Source: a virus
IMG/VR virus record: IMGVR_UViG_3300034073_002228
Span: 1 to 31,030 of that record
DNA length: 31,030 nt
Reading direction: 5' to 3' (one strand)
The notes beneath the pieces are model-generated. The model saw nothing but the letters and a program-made list of their open reading frames with translations, ran no database searches and was not told the DNA's origin. Made by a program: the position numbers and the translations under genes. This document shows positions 15,294 through 22,924 of this stretch, in pieces (within the stretch, counting starts at the first letter, position 1; each line of letters opens with the position of its first letter).

Positions 15294-16004
15294 TCAGTCC
15301 TGCCTAATGACGGCCACCTGCACCGGCGTACCGCCCCCCGTCGCCACGACTGCCTCACCCGAATCGAGAAATAATTGCACCTCGTCACCGCCCGATAGTC
15401 GCATCGCCGACCCGTTCGCGCCGAGCCAGATGTCGTGCCCACCGTTGAACTGTTCGGAGAAGCCGAGATCGAACGCGACCGTCGTCGACTGATTCCCGTT
15501 ATTCACGAATCGCATCGCATACGTCGACGATCCGAGGAGCGTGAAGATCTTCGACGAGTCGATACCGCCGCTCGCCTTATTCTGACCCGGCATGAGCTCT
15601 GTCGCGATCACCGTCCCACCCGTCACACTCGTCGCCGTATCGAACACCGTCGCGTGTGTGCCGCCGACCTGCCGATTCAAGTTATACGCCGGGATCGGCG
15701 TACCCGCGCTCACGACCGATCCGCCCTCGATCAGCGTCGCCGTGACCTGCGCGTCAGTCGTCAGGATCGAATAGAAATCAAACTGCACCCCGCCCGCCGG
15801 CGTCGCCAGCGAGAACGTCACCGTCCCCGGCGACGTCACCGTGAACGTCTGCGAGAGTAGGAACACGTATCCGTCGCGCGAGTATGCGCCGACCTCATAC
15901 TCAGGTTGTAGATTCTTGATCGTAACCTTCGCCGTGTCCACGCTCGGCGCGACGATTTCAACCGTCGACGTTCCGAGCGTGTAGACCGTCTGAGTGATCG
16001 CCAC
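15294..16004 (-). CDS. Beta-rich virion protein between portal and protease, 236 aa
   Basis: The 236-residue protein is mostly strands and small polar residues (VTSPGTVTFSLATPAGGVQF, GTPIPAYNLNRQVGGTHATV, SGGIDSSKIFTLLGSSTYAM). From memory, a GTPIPAYNLNR-like segment and a C-terminal YAMRFVNNGNQSTTV part occur in phage virion proteins of unknown role, some of which are capsid fibres or spikes. The gene lies between portal and protease, two bases after the portal stop and three bases before the protease start, so it belongs to the head operon. A head decoration or vertex protein is the best guess. No signal peptide or membrane segment is seen. Confidence 0.65.
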   Translation of the reverse strand: MAITQTVYTLGTSTVEIVAPSVDTAKVTIKNLQPEYEVGAYSRDGYVFLLSQTFTVTSPGTVTFSLATPAGGVQFDFYSILTTDAQVTATLIEGGSVVSAGTPIPAYNLNRQVGGTHATVFDTATSVTGGTVIATELMPGQNKASGGIDSSKIFTLLGSSTYAMRFVNNGNQSTTVAFDLGFSEQFNGGHDIWLGANGSAMRLSGGDEVQLFLDSGEAVVATGGGTPVQVAVIRQD

Positions 16005-16006
16005 GA

Positions 16007-17377
16007 CTAGGCTCCCTCTCCGTCGACCGGGTACGCCGCGCCGGGATCTTCCGGCGAGATCTGACTGATCGGCTGAAGCTGCGTCGTCGGAAGACCCGTA
16101 TGCGGAATCGCCGGCAATCCGAGAACCTCGAGAATCGTCGACGGGTCATATCCGGCGAAGACGAGGCGCTGCACAATGCTGCTCTTCTTCTCAAGCTCGG
16201 TCAGGTTCGCCGCGTCCAGGTCAACATTCGCGAGCGGCACGCGGTACACGCCGCCGCCATCCACGGGCGGCATATCCTCGATACGGCGGATGTCATTGAT
16301 CGACGCCCACCCGTTCACGAGCGCCGAGGCGTGCGCCGCATACCGGCTCGCCTGATCGCCACGCTGCAACGCGTCGACATTGAACTTCAAGAACGCGACG
16401 CCGGGCAGTAGGCGCGAGTATGCATCCTCGATCTTCACCGTATACGGCCGGATCGTATGTTGAACAAAGTGGATGCCGTTCTGCTCGACCGAAGCGTAAC
16501 TGGATGCTCCGGGCTTCGTCACGCCGATCATGCTCGGCGGCACGCGAAACGTCCGCGCGATCTCCTCAACGGCGAACTCGCGCGACTCCAGCATCTGCGC
16601 CTCATTCGGCTCGACCGAGGTCTTCGTGAACTTCGCGCCGCCAAACAGGACACCAGGTCGGTGCGAGCGGCGCACGCTCCGATGATTCAACTCGAACGAG
16701 TCGGCGAGATCCTTCGCCTGCTCGCGCGTCAGATTCCCCGGATACTCGATGATCCCGCCGACCTGCGAACCCTGCCCGAAGAACAGTTGCGAGAACAAGT
16801 CGAGCGCCTTCGCGAGGCCGAGAGTGTCCTTCACCATGTCGATGCGGGACCGGCCGCGCAACTCGCCCGGCAATCGCAGCTCCGTGATATGGATCATGTC
16901 CTCGTACGGAATCACGTCGCGATTGTTGTAGACATACTCGGGCCGACGGTTCACGCGGTTTAGGCGGACCTCGACGTGACGAGGATTCAGCACGGCGAGA
17001 CCGGCGATGCCCTGATCGTCGCGCAGAATGCGCGTGAACGAGTTCCCATCGAGCAGCAGCGACACGAGCACCTGCTGGAAATGCTCCGTCCGGGCAACGC
17101 CCACCTCGGGCATGTCGAGCCAATCCGGCCGCGGGCGGAACGGCGTCCGCGTACCGTCACGCCTGACGAACGTATCGACCGGCAGCGTCGAGATCGAATC
17201 GGCGATGAGCCGGACACACGCGTACACCGTGCCGAGCTTCATCGACTCGTCCTGATTCATCGTCACGCCCGCAGGCGTCGTGACCATCAGATCGCCGCCC
17301 GATCCGAAGATCGTCTGGAACGAGATCGCCCGATCCTCGAGCGGCGCGTCGGCTGGATTGAAGATGCGACTAAGCAC
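16007..17377 (-). CDS. Portal protein, HK97 family, 456 aa
   Basis: HK97-type portal of 456 residues. Typical parts are MKLGTVYACVRLIADSISTL (residues 46-65), LLLDGNSFTRILRD, VLNPRHVEVR, YEDMIHI and GRSRIDMVKDTLGLA, RPGVLFGGAKF and the stretch EIARTFRVPPSMIGV. The portal ring forms the DNA gate at one capsid vertex and docks the terminase. The start is GTG at 17377, overlapping the small membrane gene upstream by eight bases. The C-terminal tail after residue 400 is proline-rich (LPAIPHTGLPTTQLQPISQI), as often seen. The length matches the family, and no key region is missing. Confidence 0.95.
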   Translation of the reverse strand: MLSRIFNPADAPLEDRAISFQTIFGSGGDLMVTTPAGVTMNQDESMKLGTVYACVRLIADSISTLPVDTFVRRDGTRTPFRPRPDWLDMPEVGVARTEHFQQVLVSLLLDGNSFTRILRDDQGIAGLAVLNPRHVEVRLNRVNRRPEYVYNNRDVIPYEDMIHITELRLPGELRGRSRIDMVKDTLGLAKALDLFSQLFFGQGSQVGGIIEYPGNLTREQAKDLADSFELNHRSVRRSHRPGVLFGGAKFTKTSVEPNEAQMLESREFAVEEIARTFRVPPSMIGVTKPGASSYASVEQNGIHFVQHTIRPYTVKIEDAYSRLLPGVAFLKFNVDALQRGDQASRYAAHASALVNGWASINDIRRIEDMPPVDGGGVYRVPLANVDLDAANLTELEKKSSIVQRLVFAGYDPSTILEVLGLPAIPHTGLPTTQLQPISQISPEDPGAAYPVDGEGA

Positions 17378-17507
17378 GCGACCTCTCGATTGCGAAAGCG
17401 AACACTAGGAGGAAGACTCCAGCCGCCACGATCGCCGCAGGCAGGAAGACTAGTCCGATCCCTGCCGTGACGAGCGCCGCGCCCGCAACTTCCATTACCA
17501 GTATCAT
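17370..17507 (-). CDS. Small membrane protein between terminase and portal, 45 aa
   Basis: The short frame ATG 17507 to TAG 17370 encodes MILVMEVAGAALVTAGIGLV followed by FLPAAIVAAGVFLLVFAF and ends AIERSRA. Almost all residues are hydrophobic, with one or two membrane spans and a basic end. It fills the gap between large terminase and portal and overlaps the portal start by eight bases, which supports a real gene. Tiny membrane proteins at this position occur in other actinobacteriophages, with no known role that I can name. No strong ribosome binding site is seen, so coupling to the terminase stop 10 bases upstream may start translation. Confidence 0.65.
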   Translation of the reverse strand: MILVMEVAGAALVTAGIGLVFLPAAIVAAGVFLLVFAFAIERSRA

Positions 17508-17517
17508 ACCGGCCGAT

Positions 17518-19008
17518 TTAGACACGGAAGAACCCCGGCACCGTAACCTCCCCTGATTGCAAGACTGCTCCGTACGTCGCCATCACGCCGGCGACGAGCG
17601 CGTCGATCCTCTGACGCTGCTTCATTTTACTCACCTTCCATCCCCTATCGGTCTGAGTTGCGGCAGCGTGAAGGCAATGGGCGGCGAACTCGGGATCGTC
17701 ACCCGCATGGACGATATCCCCCTCGCCGAGCATTGAATAGAACATCTGGTAAGCGTCCGCCATCGTCGCCGAGTTCTGCGGCATCGTCACCATCGCGATT
17801 CCCTCATGATCGAGAACCTGCGCTGACCGCTCGAAGAATCGCGGGTCATACCATACCGAGAGCTGATACACGCTCGACATCTCGCGAATGTAATCCTCGA
17901 CGATCGTCAGGTCAACATTCCGACCAGGTGCCGGCGTCCAGATACGCGCCTCGAGCACGACCTTCTCATCGTCCCGCTTATATGCCAGAACGCACGCCGT
18001 CGCGTCATGCACGATGCCGACGTCGACGCCCATCGCGACCGGAGCGCCAGCCGGAATCTCCGCGTCCCGATCGATCGCCGCGTTCCACCAGTCCGCCGGA
18101 ATCCACGCCTGCGATCCGGCAACCCACACGCACCCGTGAAATTGCAGCACCTCCTCGGCGGATAGTTCCGGGTTCGCCGCCTGCCGAGCGAGATACTCCT
18201 CGGTAATCCACGATGCCGGATTCGCGAGCTTCATCGCTGCCGTATCCGCAGGGTCTCGAGTCGGAGCCGAATAGTTGTAGATGAGCGTCCGAGCGTCGTG
18301 ATTCCGCGAGATCGTCAACCCTGGCCGCTTCTCCAACTCGCCGATCGCCTCGTTCCGATCGAGTAGGCGTCCGAGAATCGACTGCTCCCGATCATTCGCA
18401 TCACCCGCCGTCGTAATCGTGAAGACCTGCGTATTCACCCGCGCGCCGCCCGCCGTCGTCAACGCCGCCCACGCCTTCCGCTGCGACGGCTTCGTCCAAG
18501 CGTGCAACTCGTCAGCGATCACCAGACTCGGCGAATAGCCGTGCAGATTATCCGCACTCGACGGCATCCGCAGGATCTTCCCGCCGCCATCGACCCGGCC
18601 GATCTCGCCGATGTATTCCCGCAGCACCGCCAACTCGGAGAGTTCCGGCGAGCGGCGAATGAACTGCACGCACGTATCGAACAGACGACCCGCCTGCTTA
18701 TCCGACGCGGCAGCGAGCAGGATCTCCGGCTGCGTCTCATCATTGAAGAATCGATAGAGCGCATACGCAGCGAGCATCGTCGTCTTCCCATTCTTACGCG
18801 GAACGAGAATCACGACCGAGCGCCACCACGGAGCGACACCCTCCTCGTCCGCCGTCGCCAATGCCTCGCCCATGATCTCCAACTGCCAGTCCTCAAGGTC
18901 GAGCGGCTGATCGGCGAACTGATCGATCGACTGCACCAGATACTCGGCGCACCAGTCCGCGAAGTGACCCGACCTCGAGCCGACCGCATACTCAGCCCAT
19001 TGCCTCAC
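17518..19008 (-). CDS. terL: Terminase large subunit, 496 aa
   Basis: Packaging motor ATPase-nuclease of 496 residues. Walker A is LVPRKNGKTT (about 68-77), Walker B SLVIADELH with Asp166 and Glu167, and a coupling motif TITTAGD follows (198-203). The nuclease part begins near GVDVGIVHD (Asp329, Asp335), followed by WYDPRFF and a C-terminal acidic region. It hydrolyses ATP to drive DNA into the prohead and cuts the concatemer. The start is GTG at 19008, overlapping the small subunit stop by four bases (GTGA). The sequence falls in the phage terminase-like family found in HK97-type siphophages. All key residues appear intact. Confidence 0.96.
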   Translation of the reverse strand: MRQWAEYAVGSRSGHFADWCAEYLVQSIDQFADQPLDLEDWQLEIMGEALATADEEGVAPWWRSVVILVPRKNGKTTMLAAYALYRFFNDETQPEILLAAASDKQAGRLFDTCVQFIRRSPELSELAVLREYIGEIGRVDGGGKILRMPSSADNLHGYSPSLVIADELHAWTKPSQRKAWAALTTAGGARVNTQVFTITTAGDANDREQSILGRLLDRNEAIGELEKRPGLTISRNHDARTLIYNYSAPTRDPADTAAMKLANPASWITEEYLARQAANPELSAEEVLQFHGCVWVAGSQAWIPADWWNAAIDRDAEIPAGAPVAMGVDVGIVHDATACVLAYKRDDEKVVLEARIWTPAPGRNVDLTIVEDYIREMSSVYQLSVWYDPRFFERSAQVLDHEGIAMVTMPQNSATMADAYQMFYSMLGEGDIVHAGDDPEFAAHCLHAAATQTDRGWKVSKMKQRQRIDALVAGVMATYGAVLQSGEVTVPGFFRV

Positions 19009-19397
19009 GCCGGCCCGATCTCCTTCGGCCGCGCCAACTCGACGACCGGCCGCGCGACCCGATCCTTCGCGACCGTCCGACCCTGCACGCCGCCGCGCGG
19101 ATTCTTCAACGCCTCCGGCTCGAGCTTCAACGCGCGACCCGCACGCGCCGCCGCCTGCTCCGAATCCGCTAGCAACTTCACCAGCGGATGCGGCACGACC
19201 GCACCGTTGGAATGCGTGAAGAGTTTCGGCCGGCCCTCAGCTATCCACTCCGCGCGAACCTCCTCGACCATATCGATAGCGCGCGCGTAACGCAGAACCG
19301 AATCGGCGAAGCGGACCGGATCTGGTAACTTCTCGACGTGCTCTGAAGCCATCACGAACGCGCGACGCCCAGCATCGCCGAGATCGTTCGGGATCAT
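19005..19397 (-). CDS. terS: Terminase small subunit (P27-like), 130 aa
   Basis: The 130-residue protein is helical, with RFADSVLRYARAIDMVEEVR near residues 28-48, HPLVKLLADSEQAAARAGRA around 70-90 and LEPEALKNPRGG after it. The HPLVK...LA......A...L..EP pattern is that of the P27 family of small terminases, which recognise the packaging site and regulate the large subunit. It lies directly upstream of and overlaps the large subunit (GTGA). A strong GAGGAGG site precedes the ATG at 19397. Packaging strategy (cos or pac) cannot be told from this gene alone; the HNH nuclease upstream is often found with cos-type packaging. Confidence 0.8.
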   Translation of the reverse strand: MIPNDLGDAGRRAFVMASEHVEKLPDPVRFADSVLRYARAIDMVEEVRAEWIAEGRPKLFTHSNGAVVPHPLVKLLADSEQAAARAGRALKLEPEALKNPRGGVQGRTVAKDRVARPVVELARPKEIGPA

Positions 19398-19424
19398 TTG
19401 CTAAACCTCCTCACAATAAGAACC

Positions 19425-19462
19425 CCCCACGAGACGGCTTCGTCCGTCCCGTGAGAGTGGGG
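19425..19462 (-). terminator. Hairpin before the small terminase gene
   Basis: The minus strand has CCCCAC, a six-base bulge, then GGGACGG pairing with CCGTCTC around an ACGAAG loop, closed by GTGGGG. A TTCTTATT stretch follows. It could end the HNH transcript, or act as a processing site ahead of the terminase ribosome binding site. Confidence 0.45.
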
Positions 19463-19485
19463 CCGGGGGCAACGTGCGACGCATG

Positions 19486-19881
19486 CTAGAGATCTACCCC
19501 ACCCCCCCGATTTCCGTACGAGGGGGTAGCAGTCGCGCGCTCGACGTGCCGACGACGGTACACATCCGCCGGCATGTCACCTCGTCGCGAGTTACACGAA
19601 CGATGAGCAGGCATCAGGGGGGCTTCAGAGTTTCCCGCCTCGGTATGGTCCGCAGTCCAAGGATCATCCGCCCGTGCGAGCTCTCCGCATAGCCAGCATC
19701 GCGTCAACGAATCCGCATTAGCAGCTCGCCGCACCGCTGCCGCCCTCGCCTGGTAGTCACCTCGATAGTGTGATCGTCGACGCGATCGCGCAGCCTCCCG
19801 CCGCGCAGCGCACGAACGGCACCGGCCACCGTCGGCCGTCAGGGTTCCGCATCCGAGACAGACTTGCATAATCGCCATCAC
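19486..19881 (-). CDS. HNH endonuclease, 131 aa
   Basis: Two zinc-binding cysteine pairs frame the fold: CLGCG at the start (residues 8-11) plus CRSC, then CWLCG (62-65). The HNH motif reads ADHTEAGNSEAPLMPAHRSC with the catalytic histidine in DHT, then NSRRGD. HNH proteins next to terminase genes cooperate with the large subunit in cutting cos-type DNA ends in several HK97-like phages. The start may be any of GTG 19881, ATG 19878 or ATG 19869; all lie in the same frame, and none has a clear ribosome binding site. Its 3' end runs through C/G tracts near 19500. A free-standing homing nuclease is less likely given its position. Confidence 0.88.
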   Translation of the reverse strand: MMAIMQVCLGCGTLTADGGRCRSCAARREAARSRRRSHYRGDYQARAAAVRRAANADSLTRCWLCGELARADDPWTADHTEAGNSEAPLMPAHRSCNSRRGDMPADVYRRRHVERATATPSYGNRGGGVDL

Positions 19882-19926
19882 ATCACCGCCGCCAGCGTGG
19901 GGAGCGTGATACCCCCAGGGGGGGTC

Positions 19927-19962
19927 GAAAAAAACGAAGGCCAGGGGGGAAAAAAACGAAGG
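19927..19962. repeat. Tandem direct repeat with A7/T7 tracts
   Basis: GAAAAAAACGAAGG occurs at 19927-19940 and again at 19949-19962, with a G6 run between and another A6 run nearby at 19973. On the minus strand these are T7 tracts after the stop of the 88-aa gene and before the HNH gene. They could end transcription, but no strong hairpin precedes them. Confidence 0.75.
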
Positions 19963-19978
19963 GCACGGGGATAAAAAA

Positions 19979-20245
19979 TCATGCCGTCACCTCGCCGCTG
20001 TTACTTCGCGGAACGTACTTCCGCTTCAGCATCTCCGAGAACAGGGCGTCCGCCGTCCGCTCGATGTCATCGCCGAGCATCGCGATGACCTTACGCTCCT
20101 CGGTCACGTCACGAACATGCAGCACGATCCGGCCGTGCTCGCCGACCTGGAGTCCGACGCGATACCCGTGCTCGCGTGCTAGGTGCATGACGCGATCAAG
20201 GTTCCGCATCGTCGGCGCTGGGTGTCCACTCGCAGGTTCGGTCAT
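19979..20245 (-). CDS. Unknown protein, 88 aa
   Basis: The reading frame from ATG 20245 (MTEPASGHPAPTMRNLDRVM) to TGA 19979 encodes a mixed helix-strand protein with LAREHGYRVGLQVGEHGRIV and a basic C-terminal segment (MLKRKYVPRS). I do not recognise it. The start overlaps the stop of the zinc-ribbon gene upstream (ATGA), so the two are co-translated. The frame extends further upstream, but that part would fall inside the neighbour. It is the last gene of the replication operon before the T-tracts. A DNA-associated accessory role is possible but unsupported. Confidence 0.7.
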   Translation of the reverse strand: MTEPASGHPAPTMRNLDRVMHLAREHGYRVGLQVGEHGRIVLHVRDVTEERKVIAMLGDDIERTADALFSEMLKRKYVPRSNSGEVTA

Positions 20246-20541
20246 GGCAGGATCAGTCGATGGCGCTTCGCGTAGTCTCGAGCGGCTGATTGCGCGCTCG
20301 CAGCTGAAGGATACTCCGCCAGGCTCGCGATCGTATCCCACTCGAGCCCACGCCACCGCGCCGCGAACGCTTCATAGGGTCGGGACGGATCAGCGATATC
20401 CTCGTGCGCGTGCCGCAGACTCCGATCGATACGGGATCGTTCGCACGGAGCGCAGAGAATCTCGCGCGGCTTGCGGTACTTCGACAGGACCGCATTACAG
20501 TCGATGCAGCGGGCTTTACTCACCGAGCCACGCGGGTGCAT
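20242..20541 (-). CDS. Zinc-ribbon protein, 99 aa
   Basis: Four cysteines in CIDC (residues 12-15) and CAPC (30-33) form a likely zinc ribbon at the N-terminus. A helical, Arg-rich part follows (ERSRIDRSLRHAHEDI), then LAEYPSAASAQSAARDYAKR, which could be a helix-turn-helix. This suggests DNA or RNA binding, perhaps regulation of late genes, but no family is recognised. The start is uncertain: ATG 20541 overlaps the upstream gene by 26 bases, and GTG 20523 overlaps by 8; neither has a good ribosome binding site. The shorter form would begin right before the zinc ribbon. The downstream gene overlaps by ATGA. Confidence 0.72.
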   Translation of the reverse strand: MHPRGSVSKARCIDCNAVLSKYRKPREILCAPCERSRIDRSLRHAHEDIADPSRPYEAFAARWRGLEWDTIASLAEYPSAASAQSAARDYAKRHRLILP

Positions 20542-20779
20542 TGTCGAGCAGGTGCGGCCCCATCTCCTCGAGCTCGGCGGGTGGGAGGAGCAGGACCGTC
20601 TCGGGCTGCGCTTTGATGATATTCAGTACGCGCGTGACGTAGCGGACGGTATCGGAGTCGTAGTCGTCTTCGGTGTTGGCGCGCATCGTGAGGAGCGCGG
20701 CGAGGCAGAGGTACGCCGTCGAGTACGCGATCGGGAAGTATTCGGGATCGTCAGCGCTCATGTAGCACCATTGTCGCAT
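20516..20779 (-). CDS. Unknown protein, 87 aa
   Basis: The 87-residue protein begins MRQWCYMSADDPEYFPIAYS, has a hydrophobic helix (AYLCLAALLTMRA) and an acidic middle (NTEDDYDSDTVRYV), and ends with LPPAELEEMGPHLLDNAPAW. I do not recognise a family. It is the first gene after the AT-rich gap, so its upstream region could carry a promoter. The ATG at 20779 follows AGGCGG, which sits within a small hairpin (GTTGCC/GGCAAC). A second in-frame ATG at 20761 is possible. The hairpin suggests translational or operator-type control. The protein could be regulatory or linked to the replication module, which is inference from position only. Confidence 0.65.
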   Translation of the reverse strand: MRQWCYMSADDPEYFPIAYSTAYLCLAALLTMRANTEDDYDSDTVRYVTRVLNIIKAQPETVLLLPPAELEEMGPHLLDNAPAWLGE

Positions 20780-20796
20780 GTTGCCGCCTGGGCAAC
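20780..20796 (-). promoter_or_regulatory. Dyad overlapping the ribosome binding site at 20779
   Basis: GTTGCC and GGCAAC form a perfect 6-bp stem with a five-base loop, ending just before the ATG at 20779. The likely AGGCGG ribosome binding site is half in the loop and half in the stem. It may be an operator or a translation-control hairpin. Confidence 0.45.
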
Positions 20797-20813
20797 GCTT
20801 ATAGCGTCTCCAT

Positions 20814-20952
20814 CATTCTTCTCCTGTTTATATCGTGAATGAGAGAATGAAGAGAATGTAGTAAATAAGCCAAAAACGGAAAATAAGATTGGCGGACCAT
20901 AGGATTCCATACTCATCATTCTCCCATTCTCACGTAAGACGGTCCGAGAATG
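20814..20952. other. Candidate replication origin: AT-rich gap with GAGAATG heptamers
   Basis: This gap is the most AT-rich in the genome. GAGAATG occurs at 20843-20849, 20852-20858 and 20946-20952, and its complement CATTCTC at 20917-20923 and 20925-20931, with a near copy CATTCTT at 20814. Two copies face two others around a stretch rich in AAATAA. It lies right beside the primase-helicase gene. Repeats plus AT-rich DNA fit an origin or a cluster of operator sites. No protein site is known. Confidence 0.5.
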
Positions 20953-20973
20953 GCAACCATGCGGGTTTGCGGG

Positions 20974-22785
20974 TCATGTTCCACATGGTGGAACATAGTC
21001 GGCGGACTCGTACACGAACGATCCTCCGAACCCTCGACGCACTACTCGACCCCCGATCGTGCCGAGCGCGCGCTTGACGACGGCCGGATTCCACTCCGAG
21101 TTCGCCTGTTTCGCCGCCGATTCGACTTCGTTCTTCGCAGCTGCTCCGACGTGCTCGTCGAGGTAGTCTCGGAGCCATGCGGAGCATTCGCTGATGCGCG
21201 CGTGATCGTTGATCTTCCGCTCGTCGAGGATCTCGTCCGCCTCGAGGTTCGACTCGCCGACGAAGACGGCGCGGCTCGTGTAGATCGGCTTGCCGGCGTC
21301 GTCGATGGCGAGTTCTTCGGTGTCGATCTGATAGATGAGTGTCGGCATCTTCTTGCCGAGGTTCGTCTTGCCGTGCGCTAGGGCTACGTTGCGTTTCGCG
21401 TCGCCATCCTCGGCGGGTGCTGGTACATGCCCGGCGATGAATGCGGAGCGGGCGATCTTGTAGAGCGCGGACGAGCCGCCGGCGCGCATATACCCGCTGC
21501 CGCCTGCGGTCCGGTTTGTGTGGCCTACGGCGATGGTCGCGATGCGATGTTCGCGGCAGGCTTGTAGGTAGGGACCGAGGGCTTCGCGGTTGTCGCGTTC
21601 GTTCTTTACGTCCGCGTTTAGGTGTTCGGAGATGGGGTCGAGGACGATGACGGTTGCGCCGTATTCGACTGCTGCGGTGATGATGCGGTCGTGTTCGGTG
21701 GCGAGGTCGATGCTCATGGCTCCGGTGGGGCGTACGCTGTCGATGATGCTGACGCGGCGCAGGTCGGCGCCTGCGGCGATGAGGCGTGGCTTGATGACGC
21801 GGACGGGATCATCTTCGGGCGAGCTGATGAGGACGCGGCCTCCGGTTGCGGTTATTTCGCTTATGAGGCTTACGGTGATGCTGCCTTTGCCGACGCCAGG
21901 ATCGCCGTATATCATCGTGAGTTCGCCGAGGGGGAAGCGTCCGTGGAGATGCTCGCCGTCTACCCAGTCGACCGCTTCGGGCGCGGGCATGTCCGCGAAG
22001 CATACGGTCCGTATCTGCGATGGGGCTTCATCATTCTCGTCGGCGTGCGGATGACGCTTCGCATAGGTTCGCGCGCTCGTGATGAGATTATCGATCTCTC
22101 GATCGGTGATGATCCCGTCGGCTTGTTCGATGGCGATCGCGTGAATGCAGATACGGATCGTCGCGTTGTCCATCCCGGCGCGGACGAGCAGGAGCGCACG
22201 GTTGAATAGCGTATCGTTCCGCGTGCCTTCTTTGATGCGTTCGCCGGGCGGGATGATGCGCTGATCCGTCTGCTTCGCCTTTAGGAGGGCAAGGATATCT
22301 TCGGGCAGGTCGGCGATCGGCAGGTCGTTCGCCCATTCGTAGCGTCCGCCGTCGGTGACGCTGGGCGGGAGGATCGCGTACGACTCGCCGGCGCGCACGT
22401 CGATGCCGGGGAATAGGTCTGTCGACGGGCCGAGGTCGAGTCCTTGCGGAGCGTTGTAGTAGAGGTGCCGTCCTCGAGGAGTCTTCACGATCCGCGTCTG
22501 CGGAGCGCCGAACTTCTCATAGAACAGCCGGATCGCTTCTTCAGAGTCGAGGTCGATGATGACAAGGCCTGAGGCTCCGGCGACGAGGCCGAAGGCTTGC
22601 GCGCGTGCGGCTCGGTCGAAGAGCTCGAGGGCGTTCTGATAGTTGTACCGGTTGGCTTCGCCGGGTGACCATTTGCCGAGGGGGCGTTTGTCGGCGCCGA
22701 CGGCGAGGAGTGTCCAGTCGTGCGTATTGATGTAGTGGTAGGTGGCGGCGGCTTGTTCGGAGGCTTGCGGGTGCTCCTCACTCAT
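20974..22785 (-). CDS. Prim-pol/RecA-like helicase fusion, 603 aa
   Basis: A 603-residue replication protein. Residues about 10-165 are a bifunctional primase-polymerase (AEP) domain: IIDLDS with Asp78 and Asp80, TPRGRHLYY with His107, and GIDVRAGESYAILPPS with Asp129. The second half is a RecA-like ATPase of the RepA/AAA_25 type: Walker A GDPGVGKGS (294-302), Walker B VIVLDPIS with Asp383, and VGHTNRTAGG. Such proteins prime and unwind DNA in phage and plasmid replication. The C-terminal 80 residues are helical with a winged-helix look. The start ATG overlaps the small gene upstream by eight bases. No separate DNA polymerase is seen, so host polymerase is probably used. Confidence 0.92.
   Translation of the reverse strand: MSEEHPQASEQAAATYHYINTHDWTLLAVGADKRPLGKWSPGEANRYNYQNALELFDRAARAQAFGLVAGASGLVIIDLDSEEAIRLFYEKFGAPQTRIVKTPRGRHLYYNAPQGLDLGPSTDLFPGIDVRAGESYAILPPSVTDGGRYEWANDLPIADLPEDILALLKAKQTDQRIIPPGERIKEGTRNDTLFNRALLLVRAGMDNATIRICIHAIAIEQADGIITDREIDNLITSARTYAKRHPHADENDEAPSQIRTVCFADMPAPEAVDWVDGEHLHGRFPLGELTMIYGDPGVGKGSITVSLISEITATGGRVLISSPEDDPVRVIKPRLIAAGADLRRVSIIDSVRPTGAMSIDLATEHDRIITAAVEYGATVIVLDPISEHLNADVKNERDNREALGPYLQACREHRIATIAVGHTNRTAGGSGYMRAGGSSALYKIARSAFIAGHVPAPAEDGDAKRNVALAHGKTNLGKKMPTLIYQIDTEELAIDDAGKPIYTSRAVFVGESNLEADEILDERKINDHARISECSAWLRDYLDEHVGAAAKNEVESAAKQANSEWNPAVVKRALGTIGGRVVRRGFGGSFVYESADYVPPCGT
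20976..20996. repeat. Inverted repeat overlapping the primase-helicase stop codon
   Basis: ATGTTCCAC and GTGGAACAT form a perfect 9-bp inverted repeat with a 3-base spacer, across the last codons and stop of the prim-pol gene. It could be a transcription end or an operator. The tail V-P-P-C-G-T of the protein is encoded by it. Confidence 0.6.
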
Positions 22786-22924
22786 CCTTTAGCGCCTCCT
22801 CGGCGATCCTGATGAGTTGCTCGAACTTCGTGTGCCGGTATGCGCGTGGGGTTCGTTTGTAGCGGATGATCTGCTCGAGGGCTTCGCGGTAGCGGTCGCG
22901 CTGCTCTGCATAGTCGGTGGTCAT
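22778..22924 (-). CDS. Small helical protein, 48 aa
   Basis: The short frame ATG 22924 to TGA 22778 encodes MTTDYAEQRDRYREALEQII followed by RYKRTPRAYRHTKF and EQLIRIAEEALKDE. It is strongly helical and charged. The start overlaps the upstream stop by ATGA, and the stop lies past the start of the primase-helicase gene by eight bases. This tight overlap on both sides supports a real gene. I do not recognise the family. Because it sits directly before the replication protein, it may be an accessory or regulator of it, which is inference. Confidence 0.7.
   Translation of the reverse strand: MTTDYAEQRDRYREALEQIIRYKRTPRAYRHTKFEQLIRIAEEALKDE

Noticed and set aside
13518-15374. A 618-codon open frame on the plus strand opposite the maturation protease
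   Set aside because: It is antisense to a gene with clear protease motifs, is extremely rich in arginine and lacks any family pattern. Long antisense frames are expected in high-GC coding DNA.
19398-19485. tRNA or other structured RNA gene between HNH and small terminase
   Set aside because: The hairpin there does not make a cloverleaf and lacks T-loop and CCA features. No tRNA was found anywhere by eye.
20976-20996. parS-like centromere site
   Set aside because: The inverted repeat TGTTCCAC...GTGGAACA resembles the ParB site TGTTTCACGTGAAACA, but it has three extra central bases and no ParA or ParB gene is in the genome.
20950-21381. Plus-strand frame starting ATGGCAACCAT, like the early leaders at 25.8 and 26.1 kb
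   Set aside because: It shares only 11 bases with these leaders, has no promoter-like boxes at the proper distance and lies antisense to the primase-helicase gene.
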